A stretch of DNA of 34,461 bases, taken from the NCBI RefSeq assembly GCF_947499845.1, contig NZ_CANMPM010000026.1, positions 1 to 34,461 on the forward strand. Reading direction: 5' to 3'. Position numbers and translations under genes: made by a program. Positions 7,929 through 16,416 of the stretch are shown piece by piece. How positions within the stretch are numbered: the first letter of the stretch is position 1; the number at the start of each line of letters is the position of its first letter. This DNA comes from an uncultured Pseudokineococcus sp. GTDB lineage: Bacteria; Actinomycetota; Actinomycetes; Actinomycetales; Quadrisphaeraceae. The notes below the pieces were generated by a model. That model had not been told where the DNA came from. It did not search any database and saw only the letters and a list, made by a program, of their open reading frames with translations.

Positions 7929-8870
7929 TCAGCCCTTGACCGACCCGGCCAGGAGGCCGCGGACGAAGAAGCGCTGCAGGGAGACGAACACGACGAGCGG
8001 CACGACCATCGTGATGAACGCGCCGGCCGACAGCAGGTACCACGCGTTGCCGCGGGTGCCCGCGAGGTCGGCCACCGCCGCGGTGAGCGGCGTCGCGTCG
8101 TTCGAGGCGAACGTCAGCGCCACGAGGAGGTCGTTCCAGACCCAGAGGAACTGGAAGACGCCGAAGGCCGCGATGGCCGGCACGAGGAGCGGGAACAGCA
8201 CCTTGAAGAAGATGGTGACGTGCCCCGCGCCGTCCATGCGCGCCGCCTCGACGAGCGAGGGCGGCACGTCCTTCATGAAGTTGTGCAGCAGGAAGATCGC
8301 GAGCGGCAGCGCGAACATCGAGTGCGACAGCCACACCGTCCAGAAGGAGCCGGCGACGCCCACGTCCACGTAGAGGCTGAGCAGCGGGACGAGGGTCACC
8401 TGGATCGGCACGATCTGCAGCGCGAAGACCGCCACGAACAGCGTGTTGCGCCCCCGGAAGGGGATCCACGCGAACGCGTAGGCCGCGAGCAGCGCCAGGG
8501 TGATGGGGATGAGGACGGCCGGCAGCGTGATGACGAAGCTGTTGACGAAGTTCGACGCCAGGCCGCTGTCGACGAGCGCCGCCTGGTAGTTGTACTGCGA
8601 GAAGAGCGGGTTGGTGATGGCCGTCCACCAGCCCGAGCTCTGGATGTCGTCGACCGTCCGGAAGGACGTGACGAAGAGCCCCAGGGTCGGGATGCTCCAG
8701 AGCACGGCGATGACGATGGCGATGGTCGACGCCGCGGGCTTGGACAGCCGGTCGGCGGCCGCCTCGGCGCGCCGCTGGCGCCGGCGCGAGCGCCACGACT
8801 CCGTGACGGGGGCGTCGACCTTCCCCGTCGCCTGGGTGACGACCTCCTGGCTGACGTCGCTCGCGGTCAC
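7929..8870 (-). CDS. Carbohydrate ABC transporter permease, MalG/AglG type
   Basis: This encodes a 313-residue inner-membrane permease of the CUT1 family, with about six membrane helices and the cytoplasmic EAA loop (E-A-A-R-M-D-G-A) that docks the ATPase. It is predicted to form a heterodimer with the preceding permease to import an oligosaccharide. The GTG at 8870 overlaps the stop of the upstream permease gene by four bases (GTGA), indicating translational coupling, and AGGAGA lies just upstream. The protein resembles AglG of alpha-glucoside importers in overall pattern, as judged from memory. No ATPase gene is nearby. Confidence 0.9.
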   Translation of the reverse strand: MTASDVSQEVVTQATGKVDAPVTESWRSRRRQRRAEAAADRLSKPAASTIAIVIAVLWSIPTLGLFVTSFRTVDDIQSSGWWTAITNPLFSQYNYQAALVDSGLASNFVNSFVITLPAVLIPITLALLAAYAFAWIPFRGRNTLFVAVFALQIVPIQVTLVPLLSLYVDVGVAGSFWTVWLSHSMFALPLAIFLLHNFMKDVPPSLVEAARMDGAGHVTIFFKVLFPLLVPAIAAFGVFQFLWVWNDLLVALTFASNDATPLTAAVADLAGTRGNAWYLLSAGAFITMVVPLVVFVSLQRFFVRGLLAGSVKG

Positions 8871-9850
8871 CGGATCTCCTCGGACAGGCGCAGCTGGCGG
8901 ACGTTGTAGGCGATGATCGGCACGACCAGGATGAACAGGAGGACGGCGAGCGCCGCCCCCAGGCCCTGGTTGAACTGCCGGAAGGTCTGCGAGTAGAACT
9001 CGTTGGCGATGACCGAGGTGCTGAACTGGCCGCCCGTCATCGTGTAGACGATGTCGAAGACCTTGAGCGTCGAGATCGCCACGGTCGTCAGCACGACGAC
9101 GAGCGCCGGGCGGATGCTCGGCACCGTCACGTAGCGGAACATCCCGAAGCCCGAGACCCCGTCGAGGCGGGCCGCCTCGGTGACGTCGTCGGGGATGGCC
9201 TTGATGGACGCCGAGAGCACCGTCATGGCGAAGCCCGCGTTGATCCAGATCATCACCGCGATGATGAAGAAGGTGTTCTGCGGCGCGTTGAGCAGGAACT
9301 GGCGGGGCTCGGCCCCGAGCCAGACGAGCACCTGGTTGAGCAGGCCGATCTGGTTCTGCCCCTCGGGGCGGTACTCGTAGACGAACTGCCAGATGATGCC
9401 CGCGGCGACGCCGGAGATGGCCATCGGCAGGAAGACGAGCGCCTTGGCGAGGTTCTCGAAGCGCGTCCGGTCGACGAGGTAGGCGTAGACCATGCCGAAG
9501 GTCGTCGCGACCAGCGGGACGAGCACCACCCAGAGCACGGTGTTGCGCAGCACGATGAGCAGCTCGCTGTTGCTGAAGACGGCGGCGTAGTTGTCGACGC
9601 CGACGAACTCGCTGCCGTCGTTGTTCTTGAAGCTGTTGACCAGCGTGCCGATGGCCGGGTACACGAGCCCGAGCAGCAGCAGGAGGATCGGGGGTCCGAG
9701 GAAGCCGAGGACGACCACCCACTGCGGCACGCGCTTGGGCTTGTCGACGGCGAAGAGGATCCCGCCCATCACCAGGGCGAAGAGCGCGATGGCCAGGACC
9801 ATCAGCGCGAGCTTGTGCGCGGTGGTCTCCGCGTCGAGCAACCAGTCCAC
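8867..9850 (-). CDS. Carbohydrate ABC transporter permease, MalF/AglF type
   Basis: This is a 327-residue CUT1 permease with an extra N-terminal membrane segment, then the usual helices and an EAA loop (E-A-A-R-L-D-G-V) in the C-terminal half. A segment reading G-Q-N-Q-I-G-L-L-N in the middle is like the AglF subfamily (alpha-glucoside importers), which gives a possible clue to substrate that conflicts with the GH1 enzyme of the locus. The GTG at 9850 has GGAGGAGA upstream. It is second in the order binding protein, permease, permease, and overlaps the next gene by four bases. Confidence 0.9.
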   Translation of the reverse strand: MDWLLDAETTAHKLALMVLAIALFALVMGGILFAVDKPKRVPQWVVVLGFLGPPILLLLLGLVYPAIGTLVNSFKNNDGSEFVGVDNYAAVFSNSELLIVLRNTVLWVVLVPLVATTFGMVYAYLVDRTRFENLAKALVFLPMAISGVAAGIIWQFVYEYRPEGQNQIGLLNQVLVWLGAEPRQFLLNAPQNTFFIIAVMIWINAGFAMTVLSASIKAIPDDVTEAARLDGVSGFGMFRYVTVPSIRPALVVVLTTVAISTLKVFDIVYTMTGGQFSTSVIANEFYSQTFRQFNQGLGAALAVLLFILVVPIIAYNVRQLRLSEEIR

Positions 9851-9898
9851 GAGGTCTCCTCCGAGACGTCATCGGCCCGGCCCAGGGCGCCCGCGGTC

Positions 9899-9945
9899 CC
9901 CGCGCCCGGCGGCGCCCTCGCTCCGAGGGCGCCGCCGGGCGCGGG
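9899..9945 (-). promoter_or_regulatory. Long intercistronic hairpin between binding-protein and permease genes
   Basis: Arms 9899-9920 and 9924-9945 form a perfect 22-bp inverted repeat around a three-base CTC loop. It lies 11 bases after the binding-protein stop codon, before the permease gene. Such hairpins commonly protect or terminate the message after a binding-protein gene so that this protein is made in excess over the membrane subunits; here the role is inferred from position and structure. Confidence 0.7.
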
Positions 9946-9956
9946 TCAGCGGTGCG

Positions 9957-11348
9957 TCACTGGGGCCAGGCGGCCTCGATGTTGTCGAGCGTCTGCTGGT
10001 CGGACTGGTCGCTGGCGATCCAGTCCGTCAGCTGCTGCCACTCGGCGTCCGCGCCGACCTGGGCCGGCATGAGGTCGGAGGCGTCGAAGCGGAAGGTCGA
10101 CTCCGGGTCCTGCAGCTGCTCGACCGCCAGCTGGTCGATCGGGCTCTGCAGGTTGCTCGGGTCGAGCTCGAGGTTCGCCGAGAACCAGCCGGGCTGGGAG
10201 GCCTGGGCCTTGAGGTTGGCCCAGTCGCCGGTGGACAGCCAGTACTGGACGGCCTGGGTCGCCGGGTCGTCGTTGAAGGCCGCCACGAACTCGCCGCCGC
10301 CGACGATGGCGCTCCCCACCTCCTCGTTGATGACCGGGGTCGGGAAGGCGAAGACGTCACCGTCCTCGGAGACGTCGGTGCCCGCCGGCCAGTTGGCCTG
10401 GTAGAAGCTCGCCTGGCGGTGCATCCAGCACTGGCCGTCGAGGATCGGCAGGCCCGCGTCCTGGAACTCCGTCGAGGCGATGGAGCGCACGTCGCCCAGC
10501 CCGCCGTTGACGTAGTCCGGGTTCTTGAGGATGCCGCCGGCCTGCGCCAGCGACTCGGCGATCTGCGGGTCGTTGAAGGGGATCTCGTGCGCGACCCACT
10601 GGTCGTAGACGTCGGGGCCCTGCTGGTGGAGGACGACGTCCTCGAGGAAGTCGGTGGCCGGCCAGCCGGTGGCCTCGCCCGAGCCGATGCCCGCGCACCA
10701 GGGCTTGCTGTCGGGGTGGTCGGCGACGATCTGGTCCGACAGCGCGAGCATGTCGTCCCACGTCTCCGGCACCTCGTACCCGGCCTCGGCGAAGGCGCTG
10801 GGCGAGTACCAGACGAAGGACTTGACGTTGGCGCCCAGCGGCGGCGCGTAGAACGTGCCGTCGACCGTGCCGTAGTTCTTCCAGTCCTCGCTCCAGAACT
10901 GGTCGACGTTGTCGACGACGGCCTGGGCGGGCTCCGCGACCTGGCCCGTGGCGACCATCTGGGCGAGCAGGCCCGGCTGGGGCAGGAACGCGATGTCGGG
11001 GGCGTTGCCCGCGTTCACGCGGACGGGCAGCTGCGCCTCGAACTGGCGCGAGCCGTTGTAGTTGACGGAGATGCCGGTGCACTCCTCGAAGGGCCCGAAG
11101 GCGTCGATGAACGACTGCGACTCCGGGTCGACGATGGTCGTGTAGACCTCGACCTCGGAGCCGTCGACGTCGCCGAACTGCTCGAACTGCGAGCAGTCGA
11201 TCTCGCTGCTGGCGACCTCGGCCCCGGCGGTGCTGCCGCCGGAGCTGACGCCGGCCTCCTCCTGGGAGGCGCAGCCCGCCAGGGCGACGACGGCACCCAG
11301 CCCGGCGGCGACGGCCGCCCTGCTGCTCTTCCGCGAACGGGTGGACAT
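9957..11348 (-). CDS. Sugar ABC transporter substrate-binding lipoprotein (AglE-like)
   Basis: This 463-residue protein starts with a lipoprotein signal peptide: basic N-region, hydrophobic core and lipobox L-A-G-C with Cys26 as the lipidated residue. The mature part is a cluster-B extracellular solute-binding protein, containing N-A-P-D-I-A-F-L-P-Q-P-G, a pattern I associate with AglE-like alpha-glucoside binders. It would sit on the outer face of the membrane and hand oligosaccharide to the two permeases. The ATG at 11348 has GAGGAGA upstream. It is the first gene of the importer operon, and a LacI-type operator lies about 135 bp upstream of its start. Confidence 0.92.
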   Translation of the reverse strand: MSTRSRKSSRAAVAAGLGAVVALAGCASQEEAGVSSGGSTAGAEVASSEIDCSQFEQFGDVDGSEVEVYTTIVDPESQSFIDAFGPFEECTGISVNYNGSRQFEAQLPVRVNAGNAPDIAFLPQPGLLAQMVATGQVAEPAQAVVDNVDQFWSEDWKNYGTVDGTFYAPPLGANVKSFVWYSPSAFAEAGYEVPETWDDMLALSDQIVADHPDSKPWCAGIGSGEATGWPATDFLEDVVLHQQGPDVYDQWVAHEIPFNDPQIAESLAQAGGILKNPDYVNGGLGDVRSIASTEFQDAGLPILDGQCWMHRQASFYQANWPAGTDVSEDGDVFAFPTPVINEEVGSAIVGGGEFVAAFNDDPATQAVQYWLSTGDWANLKAQASQPGWFSANLELDPSNLQSPIDQLAVEQLQDPESTFRFDASDLMPAQVGADAEWQQLTDWIASDQSDQQTLDNIEAAWPQ

Positions 11349-11425
11349 GGCTCTCCTCTCGCCGGCGGCACCGGTGCCGCGCGCTCCGAGATGACAGCAC
11401 CCGGGGGCGCCAGCATCAAGCCGCG

Positions 11426-11453
11426 TCGATAACGATCGGGCGACGAGGTGAAC
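11426..11453 (-). promoter_or_regulatory. Possible promoter of the binding-protein operon
   Basis: On the minus strand GTTCAC (11448-11453) and TATCGA (11426-11431) are 16 bases apart and resemble -35 and -10 elements. If correct, the operator at 11484-11501 lies upstream of the -35 element, which is unusual for simple repression, so the real promoter may be elsewhere. Between this promoter and the start codon lies a perfect 16-bp palindrome, GCGGCACCGGTGCCGC, at 11365-11380. Confidence 0.3.
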
Positions 11454-11483
11454 CGGTACAGCGACGCGCGTGCCGTAATCCGG

Positions 11484-11501
11484 CATGTGAGCGCTGACAT
11501 G
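11484..11501. promoter_or_regulatory. LacI-family operator, CATGTGAGCGCTGACATG
   Basis: This 18-bp site is palindromic except at one symmetric position pair (the G before AGCGCT and the G after it). The AGCGCT centre flanked by T and A positions is the classic shape of actinobacterial LacI-type operators, for example that of CebR. It is the only such site in the 5.2-11.6 kb locus, so the LacI protein of that locus is its likely ligand. Confidence 0.75.
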
Positions 11502-11584
11502 CCCTCTCGCGCCCGTGGGACGGCACGGCGGCGTTGCTCCGACCGGGTCGCTCCGACCGGACGCGAGCCCTCCTCCGAGGGCGC

Positions 11585-13900
11585 TCAGGCCACGGGCGCC
11601 GGGTCGCCGTCGGGCTCGCGGTGCGCCGCGGCGCGGCGTGCTCGCTTGGTGGCGTACATGCGCTGGTCGGCCTCGTGGAGGAGCTCGCCGAAGGTCGTCC
11701 CGTCGCGCGGGGTGAGGCCGAGGCCGATGCTGGCGCCGACGGCGACCCGACGCCCGCCGAGGTCGACGGGGCGGGCCACGGCGGCGGCGACGGCCGCGGC
11801 CACGCGCCGGGCGTCCTCCTCGGCGGTCTCCGGGTCGAGCGCCGGCAGCGCGACGAGGAACTCGTCGCCGCCGAGGCGCGCCAGCAGGTCGGTGCGCCGG
11901 ATCGCCTCCCGGATGCGCCGGGCGAGGGCCACGAGCAGCTCGTCCCCCACCGCGTGGCCGTGCTCGTCGTTGACGGCCTTGAACCCATCGAGGTCGCAGA
12001 AGAGCAGCGCCACCGCGTGGCCGGCCAGGCGCGCCTCCCACAACGCCGCCTCCACCCGCTCCTCCAGCCGCCGGCGGTTCTTCAACCCGGTCAGCGGGTC
12101 GGTGTAGGCGAGGCGCTCGACCTGCTCGACGAGCGCCCGGGCGCGGTCACGCTCGGTCTCGAGGGCCCGCTGCGCCTCGACCCGCGCCGTGACGTCGTTC
12201 TGGACCCCGATGTACTGGAGCACCTGGCCGTCCGCGCCGAGGACGGGGGCGAGGTAGATCTCGTTCCACCACGGCGCCCGCTCCGGGCCCCGGTGGTTGA
12301 GCAGCGTCCCCCGCCACTCCCGGCCGGCGCGGATCGCGGAGCGGATGGCGTCGACGACCCCCGGGTCGGTGTCCGCGCCCTGGAGGAAGCGGCAGTTGCG
12401 GCCCAGCACGTCCTCGACGGCGACGCCCGAGAGCTGCTCGAAGGCCTTGTTGGCGTAGACGAGCGGCTGGTCGGGGCGCCGCATGTCCGCGATCGTCACG
12501 CCGCTCGTCGTGGCCGCGAGCGCCCGGTGCAGCAGCGCCTCACCGGCGGGGGTGGTGCGCACCTCGCCGGGCGAGCGCGCGGGCCCCGCCGTGCCGGCGT
12601 CGGCCGCCACCGAGGCCCGCTGCTCGGCGCCGGTGGGCACGGGGACGGCCTCGCGCGGGACCACCCGCGAGAGCAGGCACCGCGCGGCGTCGACGACGGT
12701 GGCGCGCTCGTAGGTGAGGGCGTACTCGAACATCCGCTGGGCGTCGGGGCCGGTGTCGCCGAGGTCGCGGGCGAGCAGCGCCGCGCTGAAGTGCGGGCCC
12801 AGGACGACGACGTCCCACTCGCCGCGGACCGCGTCGTCGGCCGCCAGCGTCGTGCCCCGCAGGCCCGCGATGGGCTCCTCGGGCAGGCCCTCGCCCAGCG
12901 CGCAGACGAAGCCCGTGCGCTCGACGAGGTCGCGGTAGCGGGCGGCGGTGGCGGGCGTGAAGTGCTTGGCCTCCTGGAAGGTGGAGGCGACGACGGCGGT
13001 CTCGCCCAGGCGCAGCGCCTCCCGCTCGAGCTGCTTGCTCAGCTCGATCAGCAGCGCCTTGGGCGAGCGGCGCAGCTCGTGGTGGGCCTGCAGCAGGGCG
13101 AAGGGCGACGTCGCGGCGAGGTCGACGGCGGCGCGGGGCGGCAGCACGAGCTCGCCGACCTCGAAGGCGGGCGCGGGCCCCGGCGCGGGACGACCGAAGA
13201 GCCAGCCCTGGCCGAGGCGCGCCCCGAGGGCGCGGCCGATCCGCAGGTGCCGCTCGTCCTCGATGCCCTCGGCGAGGACGAGCGCGCCCGAGGACTCGGC
13301 GTAGGCGTTGACGGCGTTCATGATCTGCGCCACGGCGGGCCCGGGGCGCTCCTGCACCAGCCGCAGGTCCAGCTTGACGACGTCGGGGCGCAGCAGTGGC
13401 ATGAAGGCGAGCGACATCGCGTCCGCGCCGACGTCGTCGAGCGCGATGCCCCAGCCGATCTCCCGGACCCGGTCGACCGTGCGCAGCAGCTCGGCCGGCC
13501 GGTGGGCCAGGGCCCGCTCGGTGATCTCCACGACCACGCGCAGGTCCCCCGGGGCGCCGGCGGCGATGGCGAGGAGGTCATCGAGCGGGGCGCTGTCGAG
13601 CACCTCGGGCTCGACGTTGACGAAGAGGGTGAGCGGCGCGAGCAGCTGCTGCTCCAGCGCCCCGCGGAAGGCGGCCTCACGACACGCGGCGTCCAGCTCG
13701 GCGAGCAGGCCGTGGGCGCGGGCCGCGGCGAAGAGGTGGTCCGGGCGCTCGAGATCGCTGCCCCGGGGGCCGCGCGCGAGCGCCTCGTAGGCGACGACCC
13801 GGCCGCTGTCGAGGTCCACGATCGGCTGGAAGACGCTGCGGACCCCGCCGTCGACCACCTCGCGCAGCTCGACCGGCCGCGCGCCTCCGTCCACCGTCAT
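11585..13900 (-). CDS. EAL-DICT-LOV-GGDEF protein: putative blue-light-controlled c-di-GMP enzyme
   Basis: This 771-residue soluble protein has four domains. First an EAL phosphodiesterase domain (about 1-245) with EAL at 39-41, Asn95, Glu125, a DD pair at 155-156, Lys176, Glu211 and a QGWLF segment. Then a DICT sensory domain (about 263-410). Then a PAS domain of LOV type (about 455-575) with NCRFLQG, whose Cys503 would bond flavin, plus Asn535, Asn546 and Gln567, all the flavin-contacting LOV residues. Last a GGDEF cyclase domain (about 595-755) with GGDEF at 677-681 and the RxxD inhibitory site at 668-671. Both catalytic domains look intact, although the EAL loop after DD reads VGADAMS instead of the usual FGTG. 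The ATG at 13900 has GGAGGA upstream. Confidence 0.9.
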   Translation of the reverse strand: MTVDGGARPVELREVVDGGVRSVFQPIVDLDSGRVVAYEALARGPRGSDLERPDHLFAAARAHGLLAELDAACREAAFRGALEQQLLAPLTLFVNVEPEVLDSAPLDDLLAIAAGAPGDLRVVVEITERALAHRPAELLRTVDRVREIGWGIALDDVGADAMSLAFMPLLRPDVVKLDLRLVQERPGPAVAQIMNAVNAYAESSGALVLAEGIEDERHLRIGRALGARLGQGWLFGRPAPGPAPAFEVGELVLPPRAAVDLAATSPFALLQAHHELRRSPKALLIELSKQLEREALRLGETAVVASTFQEAKHFTPATAARYRDLVERTGFVCALGEGLPEEPIAGLRGTTLAADDAVRGEWDVVVLGPHFSAALLARDLGDTGPDAQRMFEYALTYERATVVDAARCLLSRVVPREAVPVPTGAEQRASVAADAGTAGPARSPGEVRTTPAGEALLHRALAATTSGVTIADMRRPDQPLVYANKAFEQLSGVAVEDVLGRNCRFLQGADTDPGVVDAIRSAIRAGREWRGTLLNHRGPERAPWWNEIYLAPVLGADGQVLQYIGVQNDVTARVEAQRALETERDRARALVEQVERLAYTDPLTGLKNRRRLEERVEAALWEARLAGHAVALLFCDLDGFKAVNDEHGHAVGDELLVALARRIREAIRRTDLLARLGGDEFLVALPALDPETAEEDARRVAAAVAAAVARPVDLGGRRVAVGASIGLGLTPRDGTTFGELLHEADQRMYATKRARRAAAHREPDGDPAPVA

Positions 13901-14105
13901 GCCGTCCTCCGCCTCGCACCGCACCTGCGGGTGCGCCACCGGCTGGACGCGTCCCGTGGGACCTGTCGGACGTCGGCCCCGCGTCCCGCGGGAGCCGCCG
14001 CGGGAGCACCCGATCGGCGCACGCCCGGGCCGGCGGGTGCGCGCCCGCGAGCGGGCGGGTCGCCCGTGACCACCGCCGTGGGCCTCGAGGCGGCAGGATC
14101 CCGCC

Positions 14106-15284
14106 ATGGCAGCTGAGAGCACTCCCCCGCTGGGCGTCGCGATGGTCGGCCACTCGTTCATGGGCGCCGCCCACTCCCAGGCCTGGTCGGTCGCGCCGCG
14201 CTTCTTCGACCTCCCGCTGGCCCCGCGGATGGTCGTCGTCGCCGGTCGGCGCCCCGACGCGGCCGAGGCCGCCGCACGGCGGTACGGCTGGGCCGGCAGC
14301 ACCGCGGACTGGCGCTCCGTCCTGCAGCGCGACGACGTGGACCTCGTCGACGTCTGCACCCCGGGCGACACGCACGCGGAGATCGCCGTGGCGGCGCTCG
14401 ACGCCGGCAAGCACGTGCTGTGCGAGAAGCCCCTCGCGAACTCCGTCGAGGAGGCCGAGACGATGGTCGCGGCCGCCGAGCGCGCGGCGGCCCTCGGCGT
14501 CCGGGCCACCGTGGGCTTCACCTACCGGCGCGTGCCGGCCATCGCCCTCGCCCGCCGGCTCGTCGCCGACGGACGCATCGGCACGGTGCGGCACGTGCGC
14601 GCGCAGTACCTGCAGGACTGGATCGCCGACGAGAGCGCGCCCATGTCCTGGCGCCTCGACAAGGAGCGCGCCGGGTCGGGCGCCCTCGGCGACATCGGCG
14701 CCCACGTCGTCGACCTCGCCCAGCACGTCACCGGCGAGCTGCTCACGGGCGTCAGCGGGCTCCTCGAGACCTTCGTGCACGAGCGCCCCCTGCCCGGCGA
14801 CGGCGGCGGCGACCTGCGGGGCACGGCCGGCGAGGGCACCGGGCGCGTGACGGTCGACGACGCCGCCGTCTTCACCGCCCGCCTGGCCGGGGGTGGCCTC
14901 GCGACCTTCGAGGCCACGCGCTTCGCGCACGGCCGCAAGAACGCCATCCGGCTCGAGGTCAACGGCTCGAAGGGCTCGCTGGCCTTCGACTTCGAGGACA
15001 TGAACGTCCTGCACTACTTCGACGCGACCGACGACCCGGTCGTCGCCGGCTTCCGCCGCATCTACGTCACGGAGCCCGAGCACCCCTACGGCGGCGCCTG
15101 GTGGCCGGCCGGCCACGGCCTCGGCTACGAGCACGCCTTCACCCACCAGGTCGTCGACCTCGTGGGCGCCCTGGCCGAGGGCCGCGACCCCGAGCCCACC
15201 TTCGCCGACGGGCTCCAGGTGCAGCGGGTGATGGCGGCCGTCGAGGCGTCCTCGGCCCAGGGCTGCGCCTGGCAGGCCCTCTGA
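14106..15284 (+). CDS. Gfo/Idh/MocA family oxidoreductase
   Basis: This 392-residue enzyme has an N-terminal Rossmann domain (GHSFMG at 15-20) and the family EKP motif at 107-109, where Lys108 is catalytic. The C-terminal domain carries [10 protein letters not shown], with Asp196 and His200 in the positions that contact substrate. Members oxidise or reduce sugars, inositols or their derivatives with NAD(P); the substrate is not readable. AGGA at 14095-14098 supports the ATG. The sugar isomerase/epimerase gene follows 79 bp downstream, a frequent pairing in actinomycetes, so both probably act on the same modified sugar. It is divergent from the EAL-GGDEF gene; the 205 bp between them show no operator that I recognise. 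Confidence 0.92.
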   Translation: MAAESTPPLGVAMVGHSFMGAAHSQAWSVAPRFFDLPLAPRMVVVAGRRPDAAEAAARRYGWAGSTADWRSVLQRDDVDLVDVCTPGDTHAEIAVAALDAGKHVLCEKPLANSVEEAETMVAAAERAAALGVRATVGFTYRRVPAIALARRLVADGRIGTVRHVRAQYLQDWIADESAPMSWRLDKERAGSGALGDIGAHVVDLAQHVTGELLTGVSGLLETFVHERPLPGDGGGDLRGTAGEGTGRVTVDDAAVFTARLAGGGLATFEATRFAHGRKNAIRLEVNGSKGSLAFDFEDMNVLHYFDATDDPVVAGFRRIYVTEPEHPYGGAWWPAGHGLGYEHAFTHQVVDLVGALAEGRDPEPTFADGLQVQRVMAAVEASSAQGCAWQAL

Positions 15285-15363
15285 GCCGGGTCCTCGACGG
15301 GCCCTCCCACGACGGCGCCCGGCCCCACCAGCACGGCGCACCACCCGACACCCAGGAGGACGC

Positions 15364-16365
15364 ATGCCCCGCCCGATCACCCTGTTCACCGGCCAGTGGG
15401 CCGACCTGCCGCTGGAGGAGGTGGCGCGCCTCGCCAGCGGGTGGGGCTACGACGGCCTCGAGCTGGCGTGCTGGGGCGACCACCTCGACCCCTGGCGCTG
15501 GGACGATGCCGACTACGTGCAGGGCCGCCTGGACCTGCTCGAGCGCCACGGCCTGCAGCTGCACGCCATCAGCAACCACCTCAAGGGCCAGGCGGTCTGC
15601 GACGACCCCATCGACCAGCGCCACCGCGACATGCTCCCCGACGTCGTCTGGGGCGACGGCGACCCCGAGGGCGTGCGCCAGCGGGCGGCCGAGGAGATGA
15701 AGAACACCGCCCGGCTCGCCGCGAAGCTCGGCGTCAAGACCGTGGTGGGGTTCACCGGGTCGAGCATCTGGAAGTACGTGGCGATGTTCCCGCCCGTCTC
15801 GGCCGAGCTCGTCGACGCCGGCTACCAGGACTTCGCCGACCGCTGGAACCCGATCCTCGACGTCTTCGACGAGGTCGGGGTCCGCTTCGCCCACGAGGTC
15901 CACCCCAGCGAGATCGCCTACGACTACTGGACGACCGTGCGGGCGCTGGAGGCCATCGGCCACCGCGAGGCCTTCGGCCTCAACTGGGACCCGAGCCACT
16001 TCGTGTGGCAGGACCTCGACCCCGTGGCCTTCCTGTGGGACTTCCGCGACCGGATCCTCCACGTGGACTGCAAGGACGCGAAGCGCGCGACCGGCAACGG
16101 CCGCAACGGGCGCCTGTCGAGCCACCTCCCGTGGGCGGACGGGCGCCGCGGCTGGGACTTCGTGTCCACCGGCCACGGGGACGTCCCCTGGGAGCAGTGC
16201 TTCCGCATGCTCAACCAGATCGGCTACGAGGGACCCATCAGCGTCGAGTGGGAGGACGCCGGCATGGACCGCCTCGTCGGGGCGCCCGAGGCCCTCGAGA
16301 GGGTGCGCCGTCTCGCCTTCGACCCGCCCGACGCCGCCTTCGACGCGGCCTTCTCCACGCGCTGA
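15364..16365 (+). CDS. Sugar phosphate isomerase/epimerase family TIM barrel
   Basis: This 333-residue protein belongs to the xylose isomerase-like TIM-barrel superfamily (AP endonuclease 2 fold). Likely metal ligands are Glu178 (in HEVHP), Asp209 and His212 (in WDPSH), and Glu295 (in VEWED), with His233 also near the site. It is cytoplasmic. AGGAGG lies immediately upstream of the ATG. With the preceding oxidoreductase it probably forms a two-step conversion such as oxidation at one carbon followed by isomerisation, epimerisation or elimination. No transporter is directly attached to the pair, though sugar importers lie on both sides. Confidence 0.9.
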   Translation: MPRPITLFTGQWADLPLEEVARLASGWGYDGLELACWGDHLDPWRWDDADYVQGRLDLLERHGLQLHAISNHLKGQAVCDDPIDQRHRDMLPDVVWGDGDPEGVRQRAAEEMKNTARLAAKLGVKTVVGFTGSSIWKYVAMFPPVSAELVDAGYQDFADRWNPILDVFDEVGVRFAHEVHPSEIAYDYWTTVRALEAIGHREAFGLNWDPSHFVWQDLDPVAFLWDFRDRILHVDCKDAKRATGNGRNGRLSSHLPWADGRRGWDFVSTGHGDVPWEQCFRMLNQIGYEGPISVEWEDAGMDRLVGAPEALERVRRLAFDPPDAAFDAAFSTR

Positions 16366-16373
16366 CCGCCCTC

Positions 16374-16414
16374 CGCCGACGCCGCCCCCGCACCCCGCGA
16401 GGGCGGCGTCGGCG
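16374..16414. terminator. Bidirectional terminator between epimerase and GH42 genes
   Basis: Arms 16374-16387 and 16401-16414 form a perfect 14-bp inverted repeat with a 13-base loop. It fills almost the whole gap between two convergent genes, which is the classic place for a shared terminator. Confidence 0.75.
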
Positions 16415-16416
16415 CG

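Noticed and set aside
7929-9872. A single 647-codon minus-strand frame through both permease genes
   Set aside because: Only the part from 8870 reads as a permease; upstream it is a shadow of the other permease, which is intact in its own frame with a four-base overlap.
13901-14521. Longer start for the EAL-DICT-LOV-GGDEF gene
   Set aside because: The extension overlaps the divergent Gfo/Idh gene and lacks domain features; ATG 13900 has GGAGGA upstream.
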